From positions 1 through 64,000 of the forward strand of contig NZ_JAFEUV020000004.1 of NCBI RefSeq assembly GCF_017355915.2: 64,000 bases of DNA, in the 5' to 3' direction. Both the position numbers and the translations under genes were made by a program. The notes under the pieces were generated by a model. The model was not told the origin of the DNA. It worked only from the letters and a program-made list of their open reading frames with translations, and searched no databases. The stretch is from Telluribacter roseus (lineage in GTDB: Bacteria; Bacteroidota; Bacteroidia; Cytophagales; Spirosomataceae). How positions within the stretch are numbered: the stretch's first letter is position 1; the number at the start of each line of letters is the position of its first letter. Below are positions 8,438 through 16,910 of the stretch, one piece after another.

Positions 8438-9304
8438 ATGCCGAAGTGTATCCTATCTACTAGCAAAGTACTTATTTTCTTCCCGGCCCTTTGCCTGCTG
8501 TTGCTAACTACTACGTACAGTACCCTTGCCCAACCTAGAAGTTCATCTTTTAAGGTAGTTGCCTTTTTCACGGCTCAGCGCGACCAGGCGCACATTAGTT
8601 TTGTGCAGGAGGCTAATCAGTGGTTCTCTCGAATGGCGGCTACGCATCATTTTAGCTACGATACAACCTCTAGCTGGGCCAATCTTAACGAAGCCTACTT
8701 ATCAAACTACCAGGTAGTCTTGTTTCTGGATAGTCGACCGGAAGATCCGGCGCAGCGAGCGGCTTTTCAGGCCTACATGGAGAAGGGTGGTGGCTGGATG
8801 GGATTTCATTTTGCGGCCTTTGCCCTTACCCCTTCGGCCTATCCTCAGAACTGGGACTGGTACCATAATGAGTTCCTGGGCTCGGGCTCCTACGCCAGTA
8901 ATACCTGGCGACCTACTTCGGCAGTACTGCGTGTAGAACATCAGCATCCGACTACCCGGCACCTGCCCCGAACGTTCAAGACCTCACCCAATGAATGGTA
9001 CCGCTGGGAGAAGGACCTGCGTACCAATCCGGACATTCAGATTCTGCTGTCCATTGATCCTTCCAGCTTTCCGTTGGGTACGGGTCCCAAGCAGCACGAG
9101 ATATGGCACAGTGGCTACTACCCAGTAGTGTGGACCAACAAAAAGTACCGGATGCTGTACCTGAACATGGGCCACAACGATATTGATTACGAAAATGGGA
9201 CCAATAAGACCTTATCGTATACCTTTGATAACGAGGTGCAGAGTCGGCTGGTGCTGGATGGTCTGTTATGGCTGGGTCGCCAGAAGCAGGGGAGAAGGCG
9301 GTAG
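8438..9304 (+). CDS. Secreted ThuA-like domain protein
   Basis: A 288-aa exported protein with a signal peptide (hydrophobic core VLIFFPALCLLLL, cleavage after STLAQ). The mature part matches the ThuA / trehalose-utilisation fold, a class I glutamine-amidotransferase-like fold without the catalytic Cys: VVAFFTAQRDQAHISFV, VVLFLDSRPEDPAQRAAFQ and GGGWMGFHFAAF. The motif PVVWTNKKYRMLYLNMGH near the end is typical. ThuA proteins often accompany sugar dehydrogenases and TIM-barrel isomerases; an exported TIM-barrel protein lies two genes downstream. Biochemical role unknown. Confidence 0.85.
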   Translation: MPKCILSTSKVLIFFPALCLLLLTTTYSTLAQPRSSSFKVVAFFTAQRDQAHISFVQEANQWFSRMAATHHFSYDTTSSWANLNEAYLSNYQVVLFLDSRPEDPAQRAAFQAYMEKGGGWMGFHFAAFALTPSAYPQNWDWYHNEFLGSGSYASNTWRPTSAVLRVEHQHPTTRHLPRTFKTSPNEWYRWEKDLRTNPDIQILLSIDPSSFPLGTGPKQHEIWHSGYYPVVWTNKKYRMLYLNMGHNDIDYENGTNKTLSYTFDNEVQSRLVLDGLLWLGRQKQGRRR

Positions 9305-9363
9305 GCAGCGCTGCAGTCTTACCGGGATGATTTTAACTTATAAAAAACTAAACAGATAACCTC

Positions 9364-9753
9364 TTGAATCAACGACTGGCCCAGCTCGCTCTGGTCGTGG
9401 CCGACTACGACGAAGCAATTGAATTTTATACTCAGAAGCTCCATTTTTTCCTGCTTGAGGATACTCCATTAAGTGAATCTAAACGTTGGGTACGGGTAGC
9501 TCCGCCGGGAGGCGATGGGTGTGCCTTACTGCTGGCCAAAGCCGTCAACGAAGAACAGAAAAGCCGAATCGGGAATCAGACTGGCGGCCGGGTATTCCTC
9601 TTCCTGTACACCGATGATTTTGAACGGGACTACCAGAACCTACTCCATCACCACATACCGATTGTGAGGGGACCCGTGCAGGAGCCGTATGGCAAGGTAC
9701 TTGTATTCAGCGACCTTTACGGCAACCTGTGGGACCTGATTGAACCCTCATGA
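9364..9753 (+). CDS. VOC-family glyoxalase-like protein, TTG start
   Basis: A 129-aa vicinal-oxygen-chelate protein: ALVVADYDEAIEFYTQKL opens the first beta-alpha-beta-beta-beta unit and GKVLVFSDLYGNLWDLIEP closes the second. The start codon is TTG at 9364; no in-frame ATG exists before the conserved first strand, and starting here gives LNQRLAQLALVV, the expected family N-terminus. It resembles the single-domain glyoxalase I-like proteins common in Bacteroidota. Metal ligands (His near the first strand, Glu at the end) are only partly recognisable. Confidence 0.85.
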   Translation: MNQRLAQLALVVADYDEAIEFYTQKLHFFLLEDTPLSESKRWVRVAPPGGDGCALLLAKAVNEEQKSRIGNQTGGRVFLFLYTDDFERDYQNLLHHHIPIVRGPVQEPYGKVLVFSDLYGNLWDLIEPS

Positions 9754-9762
9754 AATACTTTC

Positions 9763-9785
9763 TTGTGAGCTTAAAGAGCTCACAA
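9763..9785 (+). terminator. Hairpin after the glyoxalase-like gene
   Basis: TTGTGAGCT and AGCTCACAA form a perfect 9-bp stem with a 5-nt loop 10 bp past the stop codon. The downstream tract is A-rich rather than T-rich, so termination is likely but not certain. Confidence 0.5.
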
Positions 9786-9872
9786 AATAAATAGTAGACA
9801 GGTAGCCGGTTAGCTTTGCCGGCTTCTGTGCTTTTATGCCCTAGTAGTACTTTCTTCAAAACCATTCAATCT

Positions 9873-10865
9873 ATGGAAAATCAAGAGATTTCACGGCGGG
9901 ACTTTTTTGGAAAATCGGCCCTGGCCCTGGCGGGTTTTAGCCTCCTTTCCGAAACTGCCTTTGGCGCACCGGCCTATATCAAGAACCTGGGTAAGCCCAA
10001 CTCCCTGTTCAACGGGGTACAGGTGGGAGCTATCACCTACTCATGGCGGAGTATGCCCGGCAGTGCCGAAAACATCCTGCAGTACTGTATTGACTGTAAC
10101 GTGAGCGCCATTGAGCTGATGGGCCCTGCTGCCGAGGAATTTGCCGGAGCACCCGCCGCGCCACCGCGTCCTGGTGGACCGCGTCAGCCCCTGACGGACG
10201 AGCAGAAGGCTCAGATGGCCGAGTACCAGAAGAAGATGGCTGACTGGCGTTCCAAGGTATCCATGGATAAGTTTACACAGCTCCGGAAGATGTACAACAA
10301 GGCCGGTGTGAGTATCTACGGTTTTAAGCCCAATGCCCTGGGTGTAAATAATACCGACGCAGAGGTAGACTACGCTATGCGTGCGGCCAAGGCACTTGGA
10401 GCCAACCAGGTGACGATAGAGCTACCTACCAGCGGCGACCAGACCAAGCGCCTGGGTGACATAGCGGCCCGTAACAAGGTATATGTAGGTTACCACGGGC
10501 ATACCCAGCAGACGCCTACCTGGTGGGATGAAGCCCTGAGCCAGTCGAAGTACAACGCCATGAACTTTGACATGGGGCACTACGTAGCCGCGGGCTATGA
10601 CCCCATTCCTCTGATTACGGAGAAGCATCAGCATATCGTAAGCATGCACACCAAAGATCGCAAGAACAAGGAAAACGGTGGAGCCAACCTGCCCTGGGGC
10701 GAAGGAGATACGCCGATCGTGGAAGTACTGCAGCTGATGCGGAAGAATAAGTATAAATTCCCGGCTACCGTAGAGCTTGAGTACGAGATACCAGCGGGCT
10801 CAGACGCGGTGAAGGAAGTAGCCAAGTGTGTAGAGTATGCCCGTAAGGCGCTGATGACTACCTAA
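9873..10865 (+). CDS. Exported sugar phosphate isomerase/epimerase-like TIM-barrel protein
   Basis: A 330-aa protein whose N-terminus is a twin-arginine signal (ISRRDFFGKSALALAGFSLL), so the folded enzyme is probably exported by Tat. The rest is a xylose-isomerase-like TIM barrel (AP_endonuc_2 family). Likely metal-site segments are VTIELP, YVGYHGHTQQTP, MNFDMGHY, VSMHTKDRK and TVELEYE. A Pro- and Gln/Lys-rich insertion lies at about residues 89-130 and is unusual for the fold. I chose ATG 9873 because the Tat motif begins there. The natural sugar is unknown; relatives occur with ThuA and Gfo/Idh proteins. Confidence 0.87.
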   Translation: MENQEISRRDFFGKSALALAGFSLLSETAFGAPAYIKNLGKPNSLFNGVQVGAITYSWRSMPGSAENILQYCIDCNVSAIELMGPAAEEFAGAPAAPPRPGGPRQPLTDEQKAQMAEYQKKMADWRSKVSMDKFTQLRKMYNKAGVSIYGFKPNALGVNNTDAEVDYAMRAAKALGANQVTIELPTSGDQTKRLGDIAARNKVYVGYHGHTQQTPTWWDEALSQSKYNAMNFDMGHYVAAGYDPIPLITEKHQHIVSMHTKDRKNKENGGANLPWGEGDTPIVEVLQLMRKNKYKFPATVELEYEIPAGSDAVKEVAKCVEYARKALMTT

Positions 10866-10891
10866 GACTACCTTACAATTGATACTAAGAG

Positions 10892-10926
10892 GCCCGGCAT
10901 ATTATCCATGTCGGGCTTTTCTTTTG
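10892..10926 (+). terminator. Intrinsic terminator of the TIM-barrel gene
   Basis: GCCCGGCAT and ATGTCGGGC form a 9-bp stem with one G-U pair and a 7-nt loop, followed by TTTTCTTTTG. Confidence 0.75.
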
Positions 10927-10931
10927 TTGTT

Positions 10932-11543
10932 CTAAATCTTCCGTACACACCAGGTAGTCATGCAGCGGAGGTTCTGTACATTGGTGGTCTTGATTGGTTC
11001 AAAAAGCTCTCCGCCTAGTTCCTCCGTATAACTAAGCAGCGTTTGCTCATCCACCAGGTACCTTTCCGAGCCATCTGGCAGGTAGTAGCGGCCACTTCCC
11101 AGGCTCACTACCCGATCCTCAATACCGATGGTAGAGGCCAGTCGGGCAAAGAGATAGCCGCCCGGTGCAAGTACCCGCCAGAGCGACCGCACCATGGCAT
11201 CGAAATGAGCTTCATCCTGGGCAAAGTGCAGCACCGCGCTACAAATGACCAGATCAAAGGTATGGTCCGGGAAAGGCATGTCTTCTACCGGGGCAACCTG
11301 AAAATGGGTAGGAGGGAGCTGAGGAGCCACTAACTGAGCCAGTTGCTGCACCTCACGAACGGCCTGCTCGTGCAGGTCTATACCGTATACCTCAAAACCA
11401 TTCTGCAGGAAGTACACCAGATTGCGGCCACCGCCGCAGCCCGCATCCAGTACATTGCGGCACAAGTCGAACCGGCCTTTCAGCAGCTGATCAAACAGGT
11501 AGATGTCAATATTCCCGAAGACTTGTTGTAGCGTTGTATTCAT
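10932..11543 (-). CDS. Class I SAM-dependent methyltransferase
   Basis: A 203-aa Rossmann-fold methyltransferase of the Methyltransf_11/25 type. Motif I is VLDAGCGGGRNLVYFL (about residues 31-46), the acidic residue after strand 2 is in VYGIDLHEQ, and DMPFPDHTFDLVICSAVLHF is motif II/III. There is no signal peptide or membrane segment. Stand-alone enzymes of this type methylate small molecules, lipids or proteins; nothing in the neighbourhood points to a substrate. Confidence 0.85.
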   Translation of the reverse strand: MNTTLQQVFGNIDIYLFDQLLKGRFDLCRNVLDAGCGGGRNLVYFLQNGFEVYGIDLHEQAVREVQQLAQLVAPQLPPTHFQVAPVEDMPFPDHTFDLVICSAVLHFAQDEAHFDAMVRSLWRVLAPGGYLFARLASTIGIEDRVVSLGSGRYYLPDGSERYLVDEQTLLSYTEELGGELFEPIKTTNVQNLRCMTTWCVRKI

Positions 11544-11560
11544 TGTTTAAATATAAAGGA

Positions 11561-11600
11561 GCCAAAGCCCCTGCACACGTAAGCATACAGGGGCTTTGGC
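11561..11600 (-). terminator. Terminator of the DUF2911 gene
   Basis: GCCAAAGCCCCTG and CAGGGGCTTTGGC form a 13-bp perfect stem with a 14-nt loop, 19 bp past the DUF2911 stop codon. The T tract on the minus strand is weak. Confidence 0.65.
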
Positions 11601-11619
11601 AAACAGATTTGTCAGGCTC

Positions 11620-12186
11620 TTATTTGAATGTAACAGGTACCTCTACCACGGTCTGATCCCAGCCCATACGCATGACGGCGTTGTTGGTGCCGGAGCCGGC
11701 ATTGGCAAACTGGATGGAGAAGTTCTCAATGGGTTCGGTGGCCTTTTTCACGGGAGCAGTCACGCGTATAACATCACTCTCGGGCTTGTGACGGAAAGCA
11801 CCCCAATAATCCAGTTCGTTGTTCAGGATGATGGTCCATTCGTTCTCACCGGGAATGGTAAACAGCGAGTAAGTGCCAGCCTTTACGGGTTTACCTCCAA
11901 TGGTAGCATCCTGGTAGAGTTTGATCTCTGTGTTCTCATTGGCTCCGGTACGCCATACCTTTCCGTAGGGTACCAGCTTACCAAATACCTCACGACCGTT
12001 TTTGGGCGGACGGCTGTACAGTACCCGCGCCAGTGCTTTCTCGTCGTTTGTTTTGCGGGTGTGGGCAAAGTCATCGGGGTAGTAGGCCATTTCCAGTGGA
12101 CTCTTGTCCAGGCCACGGAAGGTCTGGGCTTGTACACAGAAGGTACCCAAGGTAAGGAATCCGAATAGTAGCAGTGTCTTTTTCAT
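11620..12186 (-). CDS. Exported DUF2911 protein
   Basis: A 188-aa protein with a signal peptide (KKTLLLFGFLTLGTFCVQA) and a DUF2911 domain: YSRPPKNGREVFG, YGKVWRTGANENTEI, KAGTYSLFTIPGENEWTIIL and YWGAFRHKPESDVIRV are the family signature segments. DUF2911 proteins are frequent in Bacteroidota and predicted periplasmic beta-rich proteins; no activity is established. It is a single-gene unit with its own terminator. Confidence 0.87.
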   Translation of the reverse strand: MKKTLLLFGFLTLGTFCVQAQTFRGLDKSPLEMAYYPDDFAHTRKTNDEKALARVLYSRPPKNGREVFGKLVPYGKVWRTGANENTEIKLYQDATIGGKPVKAGTYSLFTIPGENEWTIILNNELDYWGAFRHKPESDVIRVTAPVKKATEPIENFSIQFANAGSGTNNAVMRMGWDQTVVEVPVTFK

Positions 12187-12254
12187 ACAAAGTGCAGGAA
12201 TTGGTAAGGGTTATAGTAAAGAGCTGTAAAATACGAATCTTTTGATGCAGGTAC

Positions 12255-12282
12255 ATAAAAAATACCGGCCCTGGCCGGTATT
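12255..12282 (-). terminator. Terminator of the lipoprotein gene at 12.3 kb
   Basis: AATACCGG and CCGGTATT form the stem around a GC-rich centre; on the minus strand it is followed by a run of six T. Confidence 0.75.
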
Positions 12283-12328
12283 CTCCTGAAAGTATCTATA
12301 TAGAAAGAAAGCTACCTATTCCCATTAT

Positions 12329-12853
12329 CTACCGTTTACCTGTACCCTTACTCATCCGCTCATTGACGGAAGTAGGTACGTGCAGGGCAGCTCGTCCATT
12401 ATTGGCCGGGAAGTCTTCCCGTCCGTTAGGACCGATCATGGTAGCCTGTATGACATTGGTTTTAGGATCTACGATCAAAAAGGCCGACTTATTTCCGGAG
12501 GTACTCATGGTATAGTACACCTGGTCTTTTTTCAGCGGATCCCCCTGCTTCATTACCTCTTTGAATTCATTGAGCCGGTCGCCCAGTATGACCTTAAGGC
12601 GCGTATTCAGAGGTTCTGTTTCCAGCAGGTTATTCTGACTAGGCGTTTCCCCCAGGTGACTATCCAGGTACTGCATGCTCATTTCGCCCAGGGCCTCACT
12701 GGTAGCTATGGTATCAAGAGCATTGCCATTGGCTTCCACCTTATCTGCTCTGGTAACCGGTGATTCGTTGTCTGCTACGTTCTGGGTATTGTCATTGTTG
12801 TTGCAGGCAACCATAGCGAACAGAGCCAGTGCCAGTATCATTCCTTTTTTCAT
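12329..12853 (-). CDS. Hypothetical lipoprotein
   Basis: A 174-aa protein I do not recognise. The lipobox is in ALFAMVAC with Cys near residue 17, followed by an Asn/Asp-rich linker (NNNDNTQN). The body is soluble and includes GEMSMQYLDSHLG, LNTRLKVILGDRLNEFKEVM and YYTMSTSGNKSAFLIVDP; the C-terminus is basic. It is probably anchored to the inner or outer membrane facing the periplasm. No operon partner is apparent. Confidence 0.7.
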   Translation of the reverse strand: MKKGMILALALFAMVACNNNDNTQNVADNESPVTRADKVEANGNALDTIATSEALGEMSMQYLDSHLGETPSQNNLLETEPLNTRLKVILGDRLNEFKEVMKQGDPLKKDQVYYTMSTSGNKSAFLIVDPKTNVIQATMIGPNGREDFPANNGRAALHVPTSVNERMSKGTGKR

Positions 12854-13014
12854 GGTAGTAATCGCTTTGATTAGACATATATGAGTAGCTATACTTCTAA
12901 AAAAATCGAGCCATCAGGTACAACAGCCCTGAGGGCTGGGAAATAACAGGAGAGGAAAGAGGAGGTGGTATTACTTTAATGAAGCTTATACTATCAATAA
13001 AGAGTAGGTCAGGA

Positions 13015-14415
13015 TCAGGAAGGAGTTGGATTGAGTAGGTGCTGGGCGGTAGCCACAACGGCCAGTAGTACAAGCAGAGCCAGGTCAGACCGGATGCCGG
13101 CCCACATATCGGGTAGGATACCACTCATGGTAGCTATGTAAGCGGCCATACTGGTTAGTGTGAGTACGGGAAGCAGGAGGGAATGCTTTCTGTCGGAAAA
13201 TAGGCCCAGAAAAGTCATAGGGGCCATGAGGGCGGTACCCGCAAAGGACGTACGTGCCAGTAGTACCAGCTGGTCACTGCTCAGGATAGAGAATACCAGA
13301 GCAATAAGGGCAAATAGAAATACCGCTAGGCGCATCTTCAAAAGGGTGGAACGTTCATCGCCAGTGAGGAGTGAGTTGAGCTCAGTACCCAGCGCAAATA
13401 TCTGCGAGTCGGCGGTGGAGATGGCAGCCGCCACCAGACCTATGATCACAACGGCCGCTACCACAGGATGCTGGTCAAAAATGAGGACCCGACCCAGGTA
13501 CTCCGACGTGGTAGCATCGGGATAGCGCACCGCTCCGTACATACCCATGAATGCCGTGGGAAGTATGACAACAATGGCAAATACCCCCACTCCCAGTGCC
13601 ATACGAAAAAGAGCGGCATCGTCTTTCATGATTACCAGACGAATGGCTACCTGCGGTTGGGTGAAAGGAATAAGTACGATAGGGATCACGGAAGCCAACA
13701 GAAATTGCGTGGTCAGCAATCCTTTGGGACCCGGCACCGACAAGAGCTGCTCATTGACCTGCCCTACGGCCGCAAACATGGGCCCGGCCCCTCCAAAGTA
13801 CCTGAGGCAACCTATACCCAGGATCCAGATGGCAATGATCAGGAGGATAGACTGCAGCGTGTCACTGTAGATAATGGCTTTAAGTCCGCCCGTTTCGCTG
13901 TAAAGCAGCATCACCACTACGATGCCCAGCGACCAGCCCCAGGCCGGAAACAGGTCGGGAAAAGCTTCATTCAGAAAAATAGCTACCCCTCGTATCTGGA
14001 CAGCTACATACGGTATCAGAAACAGGAAAGCGCCCACCAGGGTAGTGATACCCGCCAGCCGGTGCCCGTACAGTCTGGACATCAGCTCAGACATGCCTTT
14101 GAACTGCTGCTCGGAAGCTTTTTTTCGTAGTAAATAACCCAGGGAGATAATACCAAATACCATGGCGGTGTCGGAGATACCCAGAAAAATCCAGCCTCCG
14201 ACACCGTGGGTACGAAAGAAATCAGGCATTCCCATGAGGGTAAATGCACTGAAAAGAGTAGCCGCAAATGTAAAGAATCCCAGCGCGGCCCCCAGATTAC
14301 CCCCGGCCAGTAGGTATGCTCCTGCTTCACCCCGGTTTTTCTTGTGGGCATAGAGCGCCAGGGCTACCAGTATAGCGATGTACAGGAGACCGATGACCAG
14401 CAGAGCCACTTTCAT
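13015..14415 (-). CDS. Sodium:solute symporter (SSS family)
   Basis: A 466-aa polytopic protein with about 13 hydrophobic segments. SSS signatures include YLLAGGNLGAALGFFTFAAT at residues 34-53, LFSAFTLMGMPDFFRTHGVGG and VAAAISTADSQIFALGTEL around TM9, where the Na2-site Ser/Thr residues sit. It is the last gene of the carbohydrate cluster, and its start overlaps the stop of the small membrane gene as ATGA, implying coupled translation. By context it imports the sugar or oligosaccharide used by the cluster; the substrate is inferred, not visible. Confidence 0.88.
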   Translation of the reverse strand: MKVALLVIGLLYIAILVALALYAHKKNRGEAGAYLLAGGNLGAALGFFTFAATLFSAFTLMGMPDFFRTHGVGGWIFLGISDTAMVFGIISLGYLLRKKASEQQFKGMSELMSRLYGHRLAGITTLVGAFLFLIPYVAVQIRGVAIFLNEAFPDLFPAWGWSLGIVVVMLLYSETGGLKAIIYSDTLQSILLIIAIWILGIGCLRYFGGAGPMFAAVGQVNEQLLSVPGPKGLLTTQFLLASVIPIVLIPFTQPQVAIRLVIMKDDAALFRMALGVGVFAIVVILPTAFMGMYGAVRYPDATTSEYLGRVLIFDQHPVVAAVVIIGLVAAAISTADSQIFALGTELNSLLTGDERSTLLKMRLAVFLFALIALVFSILSSDQLVLLARTSFAGTALMAPMTFLGLFSDRKHSLLLPVLTLTSMAAYIATMSGILPDMWAGIRSDLALLVLLAVVATAQHLLNPTPS

Positions 14416-14621
14416 GGCTTCCGGCTGGGATGATAATAGGCTCCAATAAAGACCAGCACCACAAAAAGAACACTAATCAGGATTCCGGTCCATAGCGTGT
14501 AGGGAAGGGAAAACAGACTGGGCTGTGACTGACCCACAGGAATGACCAAGGGAGTAAACGTAGCAGCAAGTAGCAGGGCGGCGAGCCAGCAGGTCAACTT
14601 CCAGATCGTACTTCGGGTCAT
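14412..14621 (-). CDS. Small two-helix membrane protein, DUF3311-like symporter partner
   Basis: A 69-aa protein with two transmembrane helices (LTCWLAALLLAATFTPLVI and LWTGILISVLFVVLVFIGAYY). Size, topology and the LPYTLWTGILI sequence resemble the small DUF3311/YhdT-type proteins encoded next to SSS symporters. It overlaps the symporter by 4 bp and follows the SDR by 20 bp, so all three are very likely one transcript. The role as symporter subunit is an inference from position. Confidence 0.7.
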   Translation of the reverse strand: MTRSTIWKLTCWLAALLLAATFTPLVIPVGQSQPSLFSLPYTLWTGILISVLFVVLVFIGAYYHPSRKP

Positions 14622-14641
14622 AGTGTCATTTTTGTTCCTGC

Positions 14642-15412
14642 TTAAAGCCTATCAATAAGCATACCACCGTCTACCCCGATGACCTGACCGGTCGAGTAGG
14701 GGAAGTCGCCCCGGGTAAGGGCCGCTACGGCTTTGCCGATGTCTTCGGGGGTACCCCAGCGAGGCTGGAGAGCCAATCCGTTCTCGAACAACTGATTATA
14801 CTTGTCCTGTACCTTGGAGGTCATGTCGGTAGCGATAATACCCGGACGTACCTCGTAGACGGGTATACCGTACTCAGCCATGCGTACCGCAAAGAGGGAT
14901 GACGTCATGGCCAGACCGGCTTTGGAAATACAGTACTCACCCCGGTTAACGGATGCCACAGTAGCCGAAATGGACGTTACAAACACGATAGTAGCCTGAA
15001 AGGTGTTATCGGCCTGTCGGGCTTCGGCCATACGTCTGGCAATGGCCTGGGTAAAAAAGAAGGGACCTTCCAGATTGGTCTGCATCACTTCCCGGTAACT
15101 CTCGGGGGTAGTTTCGAGCAGGTCGAGGCGCTGGCGGGGAGCGATACCGGCATTATTGACCAGTACATTGAGCTGACCAAAGGCGGCGTAGGCGGTTTCG
15201 ATGATCTGCGCGCGGTCTTCCGCTACGGCTATGTTACCCTGGCAGTACACTACTTCCACACCCATGCCCCGTAGCTCATCCAGCGTTTCCTGAGCGGCCT
15301 CTTCGGGGCGTACTCCGTTGATAGCCAGATTGTATCCTTCGCGGGCGAGGGCTTTGGCAATGCCGAGGCCAATGCCCCGGCTACCGCCTGTAACTAATGC
15401 TGTTTTCTTCAT
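14642..15412 (-). CDS. SDR oxidoreductase (FabG-like) of the carbohydrate cluster
   Basis: A 256-aa classical short-chain dehydrogenase. TGGSRGIGLGIA binds the cofactor, NNAGIAP follows strand 4, and the catalytic Ser-Tyr-Lys set appears as VTSISA and YCISKAG; the C-terminus STGQVIGVDGG is typical. Automatic annotation would call it 3-ketoacyl-ACP reductase, but it is encoded 2 bp after a Gfo/Idh/MocA dehydrogenase and before a sugar symporter, so a sugar or sugar-acid oxidoreductase is more plausible. GVRPEEA after strand 2 suggests NADP(H) may be accepted, but this is uncertain. Confidence 0.88.
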   Translation of the reverse strand: MKKTALVTGGSRGIGLGIAKALAREGYNLAINGVRPEEAAQETLDELRGMGVEVVYCQGNIAVAEDRAQIIETAYAAFGQLNVLVNNAGIAPRQRLDLLETTPESYREVMQTNLEGPFFFTQAIARRMAEARQADNTFQATIVFVTSISATVASVNRGEYCISKAGLAMTSSLFAVRMAEYGIPVYEVRPGIIATDMTSKVQDKYNQLFENGLALQPRWGTPEDIGKAVAALTRGDFPYSTGQVIGVDGGMLIDRL

Positions 15413-15414
15413 GC

Positions 15415-16560
15415 TTACAACTCGTCAATGTTTACCCAGCACTTTTTCTCCCAGCTCTCTATGCCTTTTTCGGCCAGCTGCACACCCTTTGCACCTTCCT
15501 TCAGGCCCCATGGGAAAGGAGTATCCTGCACCAGGTGCTTCAGGAACAGCTCCCACTGCGCCTTGAACGCATTATCGAAAGGCTCCTGCTGAGGTACTTT
15601 AGACCAGCCTTCGTAGAAATTGATCGGTTGCTCGATATCAGGGTTCCATACCGGCTTGGGTGTGTTGCCATAGTGCTGGATGTAGCACTCGCGCAGACCG
15701 GCTACGGCCGATCCCTTGGTGCCATCTACCTGCAGGGTAAGCAGGTCGTCGCGGCGTACACGTACGGTCCAGGATGAGTTGAAGTGGGCGATCACGTCCC
15801 CTTCCAGTTCAAAGGTAGCGTAGCAGGCGTCGTCGGCGGTACACTTGTAGGGTTTGCCATTTTCGTCGATACGCTCTTCGATATGCGTAGCTCCCAGACA
15901 GGATACGGCCTTCACGTTGCCGAACAGGTTGTCCAGTACGTAGCGCCAGTGGCAAAGCATATCTACAATGATACCTCCGTCGTCTTCCTTGCGGTAGTTC
16001 CACGATGGACGCTGGGCGGGTACACTGTGTCCTTCAAATACCCAGTAGCCAAACTCACCCCGTACCGACAGGATCTTTCCGAAGAAATCGTTCTCCATCA
16101 GTCGCTTTAGCTTGAGCATACCCGGCAGCCATAGTTTGTCCTGTACCACACCGTGTTTCAGGCCAGCGGCCTCGCACAGTTCATACAGTTCGAGGGCCTC
16201 CTCGGTAGTAGTGCCGGTTGGTTTTTCGCAATAAATATGCTTGCCGGCCTGGATGGCTTTCTTGATAGCAGGAGCCCGGCGACCGGTTACCTGGGCGTCA
16301 AAGTACACCTGGTAGCTAGGATCAGATAGAACCGACTCCAGATCCGTTGTGTACTTCTGTACGCCCGAACGCTTGCAGAGTTCCTGCAGCTTGGCCTCAT
16401 TACGACCTACCAGGATCGGATCGGGCATGATGACTTCGTCGGCGGAAATCTTTACACCGCCCTGAGCGATGATTTCTTTGATTGAGCGCAACAGGTGCTG
16501 GTTAGTACCCATACGGCCAGTCACGCCGTTCATGATAATACCAATGGTATGCGTAGTCAT
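15415..16560 (-). CDS. Gfo/Idh/MocA-family sugar dehydrogenase
   Basis: A 381-aa NAD(P)-dependent oxidoreductase. The Rossmann fold starts with GIIMNGVTGRMG, and the EKP signature is in HIYCEKPTGTTTEEAL near residues 109-124. The second domain includes DDGGIIVDMLCHW, in which Asp and His are likely catalytic or substrate-binding. There is no signal peptide, so it works in the cytoplasm. It is the head of the tight 15.4-13.0 kb gene run. A 27-bp element found also before the isomerase gene begins 13 bp upstream of the ATG. The substrate, a sugar or uronate, is unknown. Confidence 0.88.
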   Translation of the reverse strand: MTTHTIGIIMNGVTGRMGTNQHLLRSIKEIIAQGGVKISADEVIMPDPILVGRNEAKLQELCKRSGVQKYTTDLESVLSDPSYQVYFDAQVTGRRAPAIKKAIQAGKHIYCEKPTGTTTEEALELYELCEAAGLKHGVVQDKLWLPGMLKLKRLMENDFFGKILSVRGEFGYWVFEGHSVPAQRPSWNYRKEDDGGIIVDMLCHWRYVLDNLFGNVKAVSCLGATHIEERIDENGKPYKCTADDACYATFELEGDVIAHFNSSWTVRVRRDDLLTLQVDGTKGSAVAGLRECYIQHYGNTPKPVWNPDIEQPINFYEGWSKVPQQEPFDNAFKAQWELFLKHLVQDTPFPWGLKEGAKGVQLAEKGIESWEKKCWVNIDEL

Positions 16561-16572
16561 GAGAATATTTTT

Positions 16573-16599
16573 GATTTAGTGAATTAGTGATTGAGAGAA
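16573..16599. repeat. 27-bp upstream repeat, copy 1
   Basis: GATTTAGTGA, one base, TTAGTGA, one base, TGAGAGAA. Copy 2 at 17739-17765 differs at only the two single-base positions and stands at the same distance (13 bp) from its gene's ATG. Confidence 0.75.
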
Positions 16600-16729
16600 T
16601 TTTTATTGTCGAGTTTCGATTACAAAATGTCGAATTTTTTAAGCTTATGCGTAGAGGTTTATAAGAGGTTCCACAACCTGGCTTTGCATTAGTAGTTCAA
16701 CATTTATCTATTCTGTTTGCTATCTGCAA

Positions 16730-16752
16730 AAAGCCCCATAGGGGCAACACTT
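16730..16752. repeat. REP-like palindromic unit 1
   Basis: A 23-nt unit containing GCCCC-ATA-GGGGC (16733-16745) followed by AACACTT. It is 20/23 identical to unit 2, located 55 bp away in the same orientation. Confidence 0.75.
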
Positions 16753-16784
16753 CAGTAGCAGCAACGAGTCGTCAAACCGGATTC

Positions 16785-16807
16785 AAAGCTCCATAGGAGC
16801 GACACTT
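16785..16807. repeat. REP-like palindromic unit 2
   Basis: A 23-nt unit with GCTCC-ATA-GGAGC (16788-16800) followed by GACACTT. Relative to unit 1 one arm changed C to T and the other G to A at the paired position, so the stem is preserved. Confidence 0.75.
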
Positions 16808-16910
16808 AGTGACAGGCGGCTCTTGGGTATTTATAGGCCTTTCAAAAACCGGAGCCTGTCTTATATCGCCTTAGGTTGAGGCCCTTTAAAAGCTACCAGC
16901 TAACAACTAC

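Larger units (their letters stand above)
16561..16910. other. Intergenic region between isomerase and dehydrogenase genes
   Basis: This 350-bp gap within the carbohydrate cluster holds the 27-bp upstream repeat next to the dehydrogenase gene and two REP-like palindromic units in its middle. The rest is AT-rich without a gene. A separate promoter for the downstream half of the cluster probably lies here, but I see no confident TTG/TAnnTTTG pair. Confidence 0.5.

Noticed and set aside
14642-15412. Assigning the SDR to fatty-acid synthesis (FabG)
   Set aside because: The motifs are generic to SDRs and the neighbours are sugar dehydrogenase and symporter genes, without acyl carrier protein or other fab genes.
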